A DNA stretch of 64,000 nucleotides from the NCBI GenBank assembly GCA_021234155.1, contig JAJEKV010000005.1, forward strand, positions 28,759,617-28,823,616, read 5' to 3'. Positions 1 to 11,931 of this stretch are shown here, in pieces. The position numbers and the translations under genes are program-made. This stretch comes from Isoetes taiwanensis. Lineage: Eukaryota; Streptophyta; Lycopodiopsida; Isoetales; Isoetaceae. How positions within the stretch are numbered: the stretch's first letter is position 1; each line of letters begins with the position of its first letter. Below the pieces are notes generated by a model. The model was not told the DNA's origin. It worked only from the letters and a program-made list of their open reading frames with translations, and ran no database searches.

Positions 1-48
1 TCAATCCTTGATCCTCTGCGGGACCTCCTTCTCTATTTGCAATACTTA

Positions 49-191
49 CGCTGCCCTCATGAAATGCTGGCCATCCACAACCCAGAACCTCACATCTTTA
101 CCCTTCAGGTCTTCCTCTGTGCTCCAGCTGAATAACTCACTTGTAGCCCTACTGAATGGAATCATATCCGCCCTTTCAATTTTCTTCACAC
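49..191 (-). pseudogene. Coding-like fragment, unknown family
   Basis: On the minus strand an open stretch of about 47 codons reads as protein-like sequence with the string VVDGQHFMRAA near its end, followed by a stop. It abuts the ~150 bp sequence that reappears inverted at 2041-2190. I do not recognise a family. The composition (acidic, aromatic, a DGQH motif) looks more like a decayed exon than random sequence. Both ends are undefined and the fragment may continue beyond the window edge in another frame. Confidence 0.25.
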
Positions 192-334
192 GGGGGGTTA
201 CTCCGGGCAACGAGAGCTGTCGGATGGGCGTATTTGCCCTTTATTCCAAGATCTGGACCGTACATAGCGATCCTCATTTGTGGGGTATGCATGTACAAGT
301 TTTTGTATACTGTATATTAAGGCTTGCAAAATAC
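186..334 (+). repeat. Left arm of ~150 bp inverted repeat
   Basis: This stretch is the reverse complement of 2041-2190 with only a handful of mismatches. Shared landmarks include GCAACGAGAGCTGTCGGATG and the long AT-rich end before the LINE tail. The two arms enclose a truncated LINE, so the arrangement is either a foldback element disrupted by a LINE or two opposite-facing copies of one repeat. Confidence 0.8.
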
Positions 335-1836
335 TATTTGATTTGATTTGATTTGATTTATTATCACGCCATATCAAGACCCTCAGGTCCATTAGGCGAC
401 AAAAGAAATACATATAATAAGTCCACTAAATGAGGCCTCTTGCCTCCATATCATCTGCTAGACTATTCAAGTCTAAAATCATTTACCGATGTCCCCACCA
501 CGCTTGAAGATAAGCTCCAAGCCGCATTGGAGGCATCGAAAGTAATAGCGTAAAGCTTCTAGACAAAGTAGCATCAATCCCAAAAGCATCACGTACCTCT
601 TCAAATCTACAGCATTCCAGAAAGGCATGGTGTTCATCTTCCACAACAGGTTCTCTGCAACATGGACAAAATCTTAGCTCATGTGGAATATCATGAACAC
701 GCTCTACCTCCATAGAGTGAGACCGCAACCGAGCTTGGGAAATAAGCCTGCGTCGTTTGTATCCCATCAGAGTATCAAGGTAATCTTGCTCCACATAATT
801 AATCATAATGTTCACCTCCCGTTTCTAATATTCCATTTTTTGTGCCAAAGGAGATGCCCATAAATGGTGGATAACTTTTTCAGAAATGAGACTACGAATC
901 CCCAGTCTTTGTATCGGGAATGTCTAAAATGTCTATCCCCATTTGTGAAGCCGATCTATATAAGCTTGTACCAACCAATATCACGGTTGCCTCATTGACT
1001 CTTGAAGGGCTTGATCGGGAAGGCGATCCTCTTCAAGATGTTGGACTCTCTGCAAGTACTCAAGTGCCTGGCATAGTGCTTCTGCTTCTAATGGTAGAAA
1101 TCCTGTCTCTGCAAGCAACATCTCGTAAGGTGTTTGCACTTTCACCCCCAGTTCTTCCATCAAAAATCTTTTCTGTATATTTTCAATACTCGCCCATTTC
1201 TTTTTGACAGGCCTGGTCCCCAAACCGAACATCCGTTATAGTACCACGAGGTTGTACCAACATTTTAAACATAAGTTTTTCATACTCCATTTCAGATATG
1301 CATATTCCTCCACAAACTCATTGTGCCATATAAAGCTCTCATTGCTCCTCGCAACCCTTTTGTCAACTCCGCATTCCATTTATAGTTGTCATTAAACTCC
1401 ACCCCAAGGTATTTATATTCATGTACTTGCTCCAAGACCTCTCCATCAAAGCGCATCCGAATGTTTCTCTTTTCCCTACAACCATCACTTTTTGTTTTCC
1501 CTTTATTTATTGCCATCCCTTTTCATTACAAAAGGAAGCCAAGATGTCTAGGAGCTTTTGTAACCCAGCGGCAGTTTTAGAGAAAAGAACAATGTCATCT
1601 GCATATAAAAGTATTTGGATCACATATTTGCCAAGCCATACTCCTGCATCGTCTTCTCTCCTCATCCACTCCTCTAGTTCATCAATAAACACTCCAAAGA
1701 GTGTGGGGGATAGTGGGCAACCCTGCTTCACCCCAATATTGCTTTCTATCTTTCCGGAGCCATCCAGAGGAAAAGAAAGCTCAACTAAGACTTTATGATA
1801 TAAGCATGCAACTCCATTTTGAAGCTCTTTAGGAAC
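335..1836 (-). mobile_element. 5'-truncated LINE (non-LTR retrotransposon)
   Basis: Minus-strand reading frames encode the C-terminal half of a LINE ORF2. First comes a reverse transcriptase core with QGCPLSPTLF and the catalytic YADD box (1507-1731). Then follow a thumb-like segment with the string YKYLGVEF (1292-1516), a linker (981-1232), and a C-terminal Cys/His cluster of the zf-RVT kind with CPCC...EDEHHAFLECC (483-815). The frames are separated by stops and frameshifts, so it is dead. The 3' tail is a pentanucleotide run read on the plus strand as TTTGATTTGATTTGATTTGA. Endonuclease and N-terminal RT are missing, which is typical 5' truncation. Its 3' UTR resembles that of the LINE at 30.4-33.9 kb. 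Confidence 0.88.
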
Positions 1837-1862
1837 TTAATGTATTGTAAATATATTTTTGG

Positions 1863-2003
1863 GGCTCTCGCTGCCCTATGTAACCCCTCATGTGAATATG
1901 CACCCAAACCAAAGGGGGTTTAAGGGGGATTTTAATTTAAATGTGTTAAATGCAATGGTTTGTGTTAATAATGTTAATGGTAGTTGTGTGCTAATTGTTA
2001 TAC
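1863..2003 (+). repeat. Direct repeat copy 1 (~140 bp)
   Basis: This runs from GCTCTCGCTGCCCTATGTAA through a run containing AAGGGGGTTTAAGGGGGATT to an AT-rich tail. It matches 2158-2291 in the same orientation with scattered substitutions. The second copy overlaps the right inverted-repeat arm, so both belong to one longer repeat family. Confidence 0.75.
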
Positions 2004-2040
2004 AAAATTAACACCATTAAGTACATTCTCTCAAACCTTA

Positions 2041-2190
2041 TAGTATTTTGTAAACCTTAATATACAGTATACAAAAACTTGTACATGCATACCCCACAAA
2101 CGAGGATCGCTATGTACGGTCCAGATCTTGGAATAAAGGGCAAATATGCCCATCCGACAGCTCTCGTTGCCCTACGTAACCCCCCGTGTG
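2041..2190 (-). repeat. Right arm of ~150 bp inverted repeat
   Basis: Reverse complement of 186-334. It continues directly into the second copy of the ~140 bp direct repeat, so the complete unit runs from about 2041 to 2291. The unit ends near a GGGCCCTTCGGGCCC palindrome at about 2313-2327. Confidence 0.8.
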
Positions 2191-2291
2191 AATATGCACC
2201 CAAATCAAAGGGGGTTTAAGGGGGATTTTAATTGAAATGTGTTAAATGCAATGTTCTGTGTTAATAATATTAATGGCGGTTGTGTGTTGAT

Positions 2292-4900
2292 TATTATATT
2301 AAAAAAAATTTGGGCCCTTCGGGCCCTAACTAACGCAAACATAGGTAAATGTTATGGGCCTAAATATTAATTACTAAATATCAAATGAGCAAATGCCACA
2401 TAAAATATTATGGCAACCGTGACAAATGCGAGGAAAAACATGTCTGAAGAAAATTGAAAGGTCTAGAATGTAAGAACAACCAATCCTATGAACAGAGCAA
2501 TAGAAATAAGGAATTGAAGTAGTACAGATCCAGAAATATGTTGTTGCAAGTCTCTTCCACAATTTGGGAACATTAGAAAGAAATCTCACAAACACCAATC
2601 TTCTGCCAGTATAGGCCATTGCAACTCTACAAGAAACCATTAATTTGGCAGTTAAGCCAAACAACACAAAAAAGAGCAATTGGAATGTATTGGCCACAAT
2701 ATTCTCTAGAACTTTGACATAAAAGATCCTGAATGATGGAGTAAACCAAAACCCTTGTGATGTAGCAATAAGTTCTTACTTGCTTGCCGGATACCTGCCG
2801 GTTGTTACTGGTGCTTCTTGACCTCTTCAATCTGCTTCTGCAAGACCTCACAGAAATAAGGGAACGGGATGGGAATCCCAACCACAATATTCCTTGCTAC
2901 TTATTTAGTGGGAAAAAAGAAAAATTCAAAGATAGGAAGAGAAACAAACTCTGGGATTCACCATTTTGAAGCCTCGCAAAATCGATAACATGGAGAGTGG
3001 AGGCTGCCTTCAAGAATGGAAATAAAAATCTACTGGGTGAATAAAGTGTGCACCGGATGAAGCCTGATTGAAGATGAACCACGATGCTCTACCATGCTGT
3101 GTGAGGGCCTGTATGGTACCGGATTTCAGCATATGCAATATTATATATTGCAATGCAAATATAATATGAACACTGCAAAATCAGAGGTTTAAACTTGTGT
3201 AGGAAGTTACAGATAGTGGACAAAATCTTCTGTCAAATCGATTGACAAAATATGTTCTTTTTCATTACATAGCAGGGATGGAGTCATCAAGATATAATGT
3301 GAGTAGAGACAAAAAGACAATTGTGTACTAGTATGCTGATAATACCTTAGCAGATCTGGACAAATGAGCTAGGAAACAATCGGAAACAACCAAATAAGGA
3401 GCACACAACAATATATTTGACATCACAATTAGAGCAACACTAACTTTAGAATCATAGATGCAGATGGAATAGCAGTATGTTTCTGTGCCCATAACCAACT
3501 TACAGAGATAGATTGTTCAATCCTTGATTACACATACAGGCTATGTTGCATATCCTTCGTATTATTGCCTACAACTCCAGTGAATTGGCCACTCATTGTT
3601 GAGATTTATTCTGTATATTTACACAAATGGATCTGCAAAAAGAAAGAAAAAGCAAACAGAAGAATAAGAGAGTTTGTACAGAATATGGAGCTAAGATGGA
3701 GCTGCCACTGCTACCACCGAACTTGCCTTTGCGCAGGGATAAATCAACATAGCTGGAGAACAATATAAATCAGCATGCCATGGATTAAGAAAAACAATAA
3801 TTGCAGAAGCCGAACGTGAAGTTGTAACACAACTTAACGCAAATCGTAGGGCACTTGTTTTGTTGATTTTCGGTCTGTTGGATAGAAATTTAGTTCATTT
3901 GGGCAACAAGCCCGAACCGTTCATGTCCGGCTAAACCTTTAATCACGATAAGCACTTTCTCATGGTTTTGATTCTAATCTATTGCGGCTTCGAAGTTCAA
4001 GGTGTGTTGTGGCCATAGTCAAGAGATTTTCGAGCAAGAACCGCCAATCTCCATTTTTGCACTCATTCAACTCAAGACCAAGTGAGAATCGAAAGCCTTG
4101 ATTCTAGAGCAGAAATGAAAGGAACATTATATGGATTAGAGGTGCTAAGGCACACGATTCTTCCCTTAACAACCGACAACCGCTTAATAAAGCGAGTAGC
4201 CGCCACTATTTTCCCCGCAGACCGCTGCACACATATTGCCAAAAATCTCGAAATGGAAAAACATTTGTTATCATAGCATTTAGAATGTTTAACATTGAAT
4301 CCTTGAATCAAAGATTTAATGGAGTGGAGGAAGAATTTTCAAGGTAGAGTTGCAGAGGCTAATTTAATGGGTGGGCGCAAGCAAATGGAGTGGAGGAAGA
4401 ATTTCAAGCTAGAGTTGCGTAGAAGAAGTGAGGCCGAGGAATTTGGCACCGTGCCAAGGCCATTCGAAAAAGAATCGCTGTGGTTGATACCGCCTTTGCA
4501 AGCTTTTTCCACTTCGTTTCTGCCAAATCCTTGGAAAAAGGCTCTTTCACGAACTTGCTATCTCTGCCCTAAATCGTGCAGGTAAACTAGTACCATTTCT
4601 TTTTCGATAAGCTAGTCTCCAACATGGACTTTGCTTTAACGATTTTTTCCTTTAAAGCAATATTATCCGGGCACCAGTCCATTTTCCATTTACAAATGCC
4701 GTTGTGCCTGATTTAATCACCACAATTCCGGCAGACCTCTACCTCAAAGCTTTTCCCCTCTTTTCCACACAACCCTAAAAAAATCCTAATCCACACAACC
4801 CTAAAAAAACCCTAAAACTAATGGGAGGATATTCACCACAGGATTTGCCCCCTTTCTTAAAATCAACGGCTAACAAAAGGGTGCACTCTAGAAATACTAT
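2292..4900. other. Intergenic, no supported gene
   Basis: AT-rich sequence with only short unrelated reading frames on both strands. Two things stand out. A ~35 bp word beginning ATGGAGTGGAGGAAGAATTT is repeated about 67 bp apart (4319 and 4386). Two copies of a ~25 bp word with CCACACAACCCTAAAAAAA lie at 4767-4820, giving telobox-like AACCCTAA strings. I see no domain-level coding signal. Confidence 0.6.
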
Positions 4901-4989
4901 TTAGTACATCTGGATGAATACGGCCACCAAATCATATGAAAACCTTACAGAAAACAGTACAAAAACACAAAAAAAAAACCCCTGTTATA

Positions 4990-5360
4990 ATGCTAGATAT
5001 CGCCAGCATCGGATCTGCTATAGGATGATGCACCATGAGGTTAAGTATATCCAGCATGTGAGCTGCATTGAATTCCTTGTGATTGAAGAGGACCGCTTCA
5101 CCAGTGCAAACCTTCAGTCGTCTTATGTCTAGCAACAACTTATGGCCAATCCTAGGAGATAGAACCGAGCCAGTCGTTCCATCTTCTTGGCCCCCTTTGC
5201 GCTTCTTTATTTGCTCATCTGGATCCAAGAACTGGAATTCTGCCATTTCCTCGTCATCGTCTTCCGAGTCCTCTGCATAGCTTTGAGATTCCACACTTGC
5301 ACTCTTCTCTGGACTTCTCTCCCTCTCTACCACATCTTTGGTAACAGTTTTTGTGCTTTA
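4990..5360 (-). CDS. Possible exon, acidic hypothetical protein
   Basis: An open minus-strand stretch of about 120 codons with protein-like composition. It has a Ser/Glu-rich start, an acidic run (EDSEDDDEEMAEF), a short basic patch (KKRKGG), then an amphipathic segment. There is no ATG at its start, so if real it is an internal exon. I do not recognise the family. It lies just upstream of, and opposite to, the DUF7869 relic, which leaves open that it is another piece of a mobile gene. Confidence 0.25.
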
Positions 5361-5539
5361 GACTCTTAAGTACATTGAATGCGAAGATCCATGTATTGAA
5401 CATTTTCTCCCTTTCTATTGCATCAAGTGCAGTAGAAAAAGAAATGATGGCAATCAAGGAGCAATTTGCAGATCACCAATCGGACCAAATATCATGTAGA
5501 CAACTGTATTGACATTGGAGAACATTTTTCCAGATGCAG

Positions 5540-6903
5540 CTTGATAGATATTTGTTGTTTGATTCATGACAAGATGGACCAACACAAGACCTTCTTGCAA
5601 AGCTAGATCCTTTGTCCAAGCGTTGTCAGAATGTTTTTCAGATGAAAGTAAGCTTGGTGGGTATCTTAACACATGGACATGGCACTGGCACCTATGGGCA
5701 TTTTGTGCTTGATCTTTGGAGGGATGATCTGAATTTCCATGTATCTTCCATTTTCAAGTGCTTGAGAACAACAGAGAGAGGATCTATAGAAGGGAAAATG
5801 TATTCTCCCTCAGCCCCATTTTTTATGCTTTGATGGATGATCAACTGCTTTCTTACCAAAGGCAGATAAATGAGCTCACATCCAAAGTGTCAGAAGGAAC
5901 AAGGAGGACTTGGGATGACTTTCCCATATATGAAAAACAACTGTCAGAGGAGCTATGTGTTCAGCTGGATAACTATTGGAGATAAAACAAGAATAGATGG
6001 ATGTTTAAGGCAATGTCATACTTGACAACAATAGGAGTATTCAAGATTATGAAGGTGGGATTCATGATGGTTGGGCATACACATGATAATATAGACGTGG
6101 AACTTTCTCTACCAAGCTCAAGAGAGAGCTTCGTGAACTAATGGACGTATTTGTGAGCTGCATTGGCCTTCTTGGTCGACGAGATTGCAGATTGGTAAAT
6201 ATTTGTCGAGGGATATTTATTGGATGGTAAGGATCAGTTAACAGGCTATACAAAGCCAATTCAGTTTAAGTTTTGGGTGAGGGATGGAATACCAATGATG
6301 CAATATAAGTTGAGGCCAGATGATAAGTTGTGAATGCCTGTGCAATGAATCGAAATGTGGCAAAGAGGGCCTAAGTGTAAACTTCTTCTTCCTACAGGTG
6401 AGCCAAAACCACTTCCTCCTTTCAAGATCATTAAAGACTCTGGCCAACTAGTGAGGGGCATCCAGAATTACATAACATACTGAGAGGATGTTGAAAGGGA
6501 AAGCACAGTTCATCATTCAAGAAAAATCACACGGACTCTCTAATCAATTATTGGGAGAAAGTTGTAGCTGTAAGGGCTGACGATGAGGATTGTCCAATAT
6601 GGTTAGGGATGACACTCTCTGACATTACCGGGGAGGAGTTGCACCCTGGATTCCAGGTTAAATACTGGGAACCTGTTGGGAGGCATAAGTGGGGTAACTT
6701 GAAGGAGCAATGCTCCGACTACTGAGAGAAGAAGTGGAGGGCAAATCTTGTTGACCCTCAAAAGAGAGAATTGGTGGAGTATGTGGTATGGTCATACTCT
6801 ACTTGTCTCGTTTCAAAGGACAAGACCCACAAGATCCTCAGGATGGAAATGGACAAAGCCATGAGCAACCTCCATGCTATAGCATTGTATGAGGGTAGAT
6901 AAT
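5540..6903 (+). pseudogene. Broken DUF7869-domain gene
   Basis: Plus-strand frames, interrupted by several shifts and stops, reproduce the order expected for the DUF7869 family. In order these are HDKMDQHKT near 5560, a segment with THGHGTGTYGHFVLDLW (about 5660-5720), VQLDNYWR followed by a segment ending IGVFKIMKVGFMMVGHTHDNID (5960-6095), and a C-terminal part with MMQYKLRPDD (about 6295-6330) and KYWEPVGRHKWGN (6661-6700). The GHTHDNID string is the family hallmark as I know it. The family is multicopy in plants and animals, its biochemical role is unknown to me, and a transposon origin is often suspected. This copy cannot make a full protein. Assignment rests on motif memory, not a search. 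Confidence 0.65.
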
Positions 6904-7212
6904 ATTATTTGTCTATTGTGCTTGAAATTTTTGAGAACTTTCTCAACTCGTGGTTTGTAAATTTTATGCCAAGAGGGCTATGCAACAGCCAATGGGCATC
7001 ATGGCACTTATAAAAATTGATCATATTAGGGGAGGAACATCTCCTAGTCAAGGATATTCTCCAAGTGCCATATTGTCTCGAGGAACGGCCGCACATCGAT
7101 GACTAATGTCACAACTATGCCACCAACAAGTAGACGACTTCATCGACCTATGGTATCAAAAGTCCTAAATACCTCATAGGAAGAGCAACTATCGCAGATA
7201 TACAGGCCATAG

Positions 7213-10200
7213 TGGTATCAGATTTGGACTTCAAGCAAACATGCTTTGACTAAGAAGGTATTACAAGCCAGCAAGGGTGGGCTCCTCAGGAATAGGAATA
7301 TGGCGGGAAAGCAACAAACTTCTTCCTCATCAGCCCCGATACTTCAGAGCAGCTGCATCAACCTCGACAACACTATCTCAAGATCATGATGATCTTCGAT
7401 CTTCCACCTTAGAGATGGAGGTCAAACACCATCAAGAAGAGGCACCATGGGGGACCAAATACCAGCATTACTAATTGATCAGTCAAGATTAGTCCCTACA
7501 CATGGATGCACATAAACTCCTCTCAGCAAGAGAAGTTGCACAGTTAGAAGTGGTAAAGCACTCAATATTGTCATCAGCCTTATAACAACAGCATGTGACC
7601 GATGAAGAATCAAATCAACAAGGTCAACACAACAATATCAATTCAGGAGTTAGAAGAATCATCCTCAAATCTCGTAACCTCCAAGGCAGATGAGCCGACA
7701 TGAAAGATTCTAGAATGTGAAGAACATTACCTTCAAGGCTCTAGGACGCGACATCGAGCCTTATGTCGCCACTACATCAGCAAGTCCACTAAGAGGGATA
7801 ATTTTAATGAAGGTAGTCAGCATCAACATTAAGGACGAGCAGAGCCAGAATATGTTCAATAAAAGAGAGCAGGGCACTTGAATGATTATACAACAACTCC
7901 AAGGAGACCAGATTCTTTTCAACAAATTATGGATCATCGCCTTGCTACTCCAACGACTAACGACTACACCAGCTTTAAGCAAGCTAGAGGACCTATCAGA
8001 TAGTTGAATATCTTAGAATTATGGGTGATAACATCCATGATGGGTTCGAGTAGATTTTTTGTCATTTCTTTTAGAAAGGATGGACCCAAGAATGAAGCAA
8101 AGCTTCAAGGATTGGGAAGAAACACGTATGGAGTACTAAAACTATATACATTGTTGACACATGTCCAACATATTGGAACCTCTTCGTGAGCTTGATCACC
8201 TCACTAAGAATGATTCAATAATAGGATAACCGTCGACCATGTATATGACGAGTACTTCCACAGCATAAGGAATAATCTGATCAAATGAAGGGAAGCAATC
8301 TAATAAGTCCGGCCAACTTCTTAGATGGCATCAACTCAAAGGTGGGACTATTTCAAGAGGGCAATAATTAACAAAGGGGAGATCCTAGAGTATAGATTAG
8401 ATCTAAAACAAGAATAATTATTTAATTACATAGTTTTTATGTGTGCCCAAAGGTAAGGTCATGCTTACTAAACTTGTGGCCATAGGATTTATGTAAGTAG
8501 TTCTTTAACTTGTAACTTTGCACCTCCCAGATGGCGGACATCTTTAAGAGCAAGACTCTTCAGTCTAAATCTAGGCCAGCAATTATGGCAAGGCCGAGTA
8601 ATTAGCAGCACCAACAGAACAAGAGTCAAGTTCGACATCAACCTTAAGCGGAGCAAAGTAGAGCATCGGCACCAACTTATGTATATTGGCAACTATGACC
8701 TCATAATAGACATGTAATATTAAAGCCGGCTAAGGCAATAATTGATTATCATAAGCAAGAGATATTTATCCCAGTACCAAAGGGCAAGTACCTTATAATT
8801 TAAGTTAAGGAAGTAATTTCAATCGTGCAACACATGTCAGTAAAGCAATTACTTAAGTACATCATGAGGAATGCGGTCGTATATACTTAAGCTACAAGTC
8901 GTCGACCCCGACCACAAGAGTAAGAAGAAAGATGCTACTTCGGAACAGTTGCCTCGACCAATTTCTAGGTTAATCAAGAAGTCCCATGATATACTTTGTG
9001 ATGAAGAGATGCTTTTGCCCTATAGAGGCATAGAGCCTGAAATCACTCTTGCACCAGATGCAGAGCCGGCCAGCAAAGCTCTCTATAGAATGAGCACTTC
9101 CGAGCTAGCAGAGCTCAAGAAGCAGTGGAGTTGCTCGACTTAGGGATCCTCTCGGGCTAGGATGGAAGTCTAAAGATGTATATCAAACATTGGCAGCTCA
9201 ACAACCAAACGACATAATAGATCAGTCCCAAGAAGCAAGATTCTTCTACAAAATCGACTTAAGGTCAGGCAATCATCAAATAAGGATGAAGGGGGAAGAT
9301 AGTTATAAGACTCCTTCAAATCACGGTATGGGCACTATGAGTTCATAGTAAGGCCCCTGTGTCTATCGAATGCTCCACCGACTTTTATGCGTTTGAGGAA
9401 CAATATCTTCGAAGATTTTCTTGGACGAGTTCGTCATCAATTTCTCTTCAACGACATCGTGATCTACAGCAAATTAATGGAAGAGCATGTAGCCCATTTG
9501 AGAAAAGCCATGGAGATGCTAAGACGTCGCCACTTATTGGCAAGCTTTTGAAGCATTTTGCAATGCCATCTCCACTTCGACAAGCGGATTCGACAAGAAG
9601 ATAGAAGAAGCCATCTCCTACAACATGGAATTCAAGCACATATGGGCTAGTCTTTGCAAGAGTGCAAGGACGGATTAAAAAAGAGAAACCTTCAAAAATT
9701 TTAAAAAGGAAGGCAATCTTTAATATCAAAGACCAACTATGCGTACTTAAAGCATAATAAGTAAGAAAAATCTTCCATGACACGCATAATAGCCCTATTT
9801 CCGGCCATGTAGAATCTATAAAGGCCTACTTCAAGATTAGAAGTAGCTACTTCTGGTCGAGCATGAAGAAGCAGATAGTCAGATATATCCAAGAATGTCA
9901 GTAGCGTCAGCAGACAAAGGCAGAACAACTCCAAACCCTCAGGAGTTTTGGAAACCTTGGGCGGTGCCAGATGCCAAGTGGAAAGTCATCAGCATGGATT
10001 TCATAGCGGGCCTTCCAAGGACAACAAGAAGCTTTGAGGCCTTGATGGTTGTGATAGATAACTTATCAAAAGGGCACATTCTTGCCATATCACACCATAG
10101 ATAGAGCTTTGGATCTAGCCTTGGTGTATCACGGAATGCCCGGGTCGATCATCACCTATAGAAATCCGAAGTTCTTTAGCGCCGTTTAGCAAGACTTTCT

Positions 10201-11048
10201 GAATACGATCTACACCAACTTGTGGATGAATTTTGCTTGTCATTCGCAGTCAAATGGGCAAATGGAGCGCACCAACACAATTTTGGAGAATACGTTGAGA
10301 AACTATGGTTGGAACAAGCAATTCAAATAGGCCGATTACAGCCACCTGGTCGAGTTACGTACAATAATACGAAGCAAGAGTCATTGAAGGTGTCTCCTCC
10401 ATGATCAGTTACAGTTATCAATGCTTGACCCTAGTTATGTGGCATAATCTAGTGCCCAAGGTGGAAGTTTCTCAACAACGACGGCAGATATGCAGTAGCC
10501 TGTGGTAGAAGTGTGAGAATATCTTCAAACAGCATGGGCACATCAGAAGAGTCTAGCAGATAGACATAAAACTCCTCGAGAGTTTGTGTTGAGAGATAAA
10601 GTTTGGTTCAAGTAAAGGTCAAGCAAGTGAAGCTTCGCATCGGCAATTGTAAAAAGCATCGGCAGGACCCTTCAAGATTTTGGAGCGAGTAGGGAGCCAG
10701 ACCTACAAGCTCTACTTGCCTGCACATCTTAAAGTCTATAAGGTCTTTCATGTGAGCCTATTGAAAAGGCACAACCTAAACCCGGAGGAGGTTTTGGATA
10801 CTCCAACTTTGTTGGAGATGAGGGAGGAACAAATTGAAATAGTGACCTAGTTAATCCTCGACAAGGCATTCAAGAAGACGAGAGAGTCTCAATTCCTCCA
10901 ATATTTGGTCAAGTGGAAGCACTTGCCTGTGGAAGACGCAATTTGGGTATTGAAACAGGATCTAGAGAAGCAATACCCGGACTTTATGAAGGAGTTCGAT
11001 GGCCGACTCATCTCCGAGCTTGTCGAAGCCGACTTTCCAGGTGCTTAA
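7213..11048 (+). mobile_element. Decayed Ty3/gypsy chromovirus internal region
   Basis: A plus-strand gag-pol relic, broken by many stops and shifts. A primer-binding-like TGGTATCAGA occurs at 7213-7222 (initiator tRNA-Met complement). Gag-like pieces lie at 7.3-8.6 kb. The RT entry is at 8871-9143 (segment with APDAEPASKALYRMSTSELAE). The palm is at 9230-9540, where the FNDIVIYS box stands in place of the usual DD pair. Integrase pieces follow at 9895-10104 (ISMDFIAGLPRTTRSFEA) and 10120-10404 (core ending NGQMERTN). A C-terminal HVSLLKRHN segment and a chromodomain-like tail ([18 protein letters not shown]) lie at 10735-11046, ending TAA. The chromodomain puts it among chromoviruses. No clear 5' LTR remains. 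Confidence 0.85.
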
Positions 11049-11931
11049 CTTAGTGTGCTTCTTAGTTAGCTTGAGTGGGGCATATGCATTCTAGCCAGTA
11101 GAGTGCATGTGCCAGGATCTGGGACGTGTAGGCGATGATGGGATATGCCCCAAAGACATTCTCTAGGCCAACATGCACCAAGGGGGCGCATGACCAGGAG
11201 GGTCATGTGAGAGAGGATGAAAGGCATGGTGGGCGATGATGGGACATCTGTCGGATGATCTCTATGCCACAATGCGGGGCACGCGCACCTGAACATAGGG
11301 GGGTCATGGTGAGGTATGAGTGATCATGCGCGATGATGGGATCGTGAGACGTTCCCTAGCTTAATCCCTTAGGGGCATGAGGCACTGCGGGTGTACTCGA
11401 TCAAGGGGATCGTGTACAAGGTAGCACCCGATCATGGGCAATGATAGGATAATCTTAAATGGTCCTTAAGCTCAAATCCTTATGGAGCCATGATCGAGTG
11501 CAAGGTAGTAGGGTAACCTTGAGCTAGTAGTTCAGCTCAAGGAGGTAATTAGGGAGGTGGTCCCCTAAAACCACAAATTTATTAACTTAAATAACGTAAT
11601 GCGCTACTTGTGCAAGACAATGAAGGGAAGCATGGAGGAGGGAGCACGTTACGAGAAGACAGGAGTCATAGATTTTAGACTTAACTATGAACTCCTTAAT
11701 TTATTGTAATAATATTATATGCGTATACTTTTATAATAATAGTTGTTGGCTATATAATTTTGTATAACTTATAAATATAGCCTTAGAATTACACAATAAC
11801 AAATTAACGAAAAGTTGGTCTTTTCAATAGAGTTAAGTTCCTATATCCTTGTTGTGTGCTTTTGCAGGGTTGTTGCAGGTTCATCACCTTAGCATAATGC
11901 TGAGGACAACATTATCCTAAGGGGGGGAAAA
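11049..11931 (+). other. Long 3' untranslated stretch and polypurine tract
   Basis: Between the end of the chromodomain frame and the LTR lie about 880 bp without coding signal. A word GATGATGGGAT or a close variant recurs at irregular spacing through its first half. The segment ends with the polypurine tract AAGGGGGGGAAAA (11919-11931) directly abutting the LTR start, as required for plus-strand priming in a Ty3/gypsy element. Confidence 0.7.

Noticed and set aside
4932-5333. Complete 133-residue minus-strand protein
   Set aside because: There is no ATG at the start of the open stretch and the last ~20 residues run into low-complexity T-rich sequence; kept only as a possible exon.
6903-7212. 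5' LTR of the 7-12.9 kb chromovirus
   Set aside because: No segment here matches the 3' LTR at 11932-12856 beyond a few bases; only a primer-site-like TGGTATCAGA is left.
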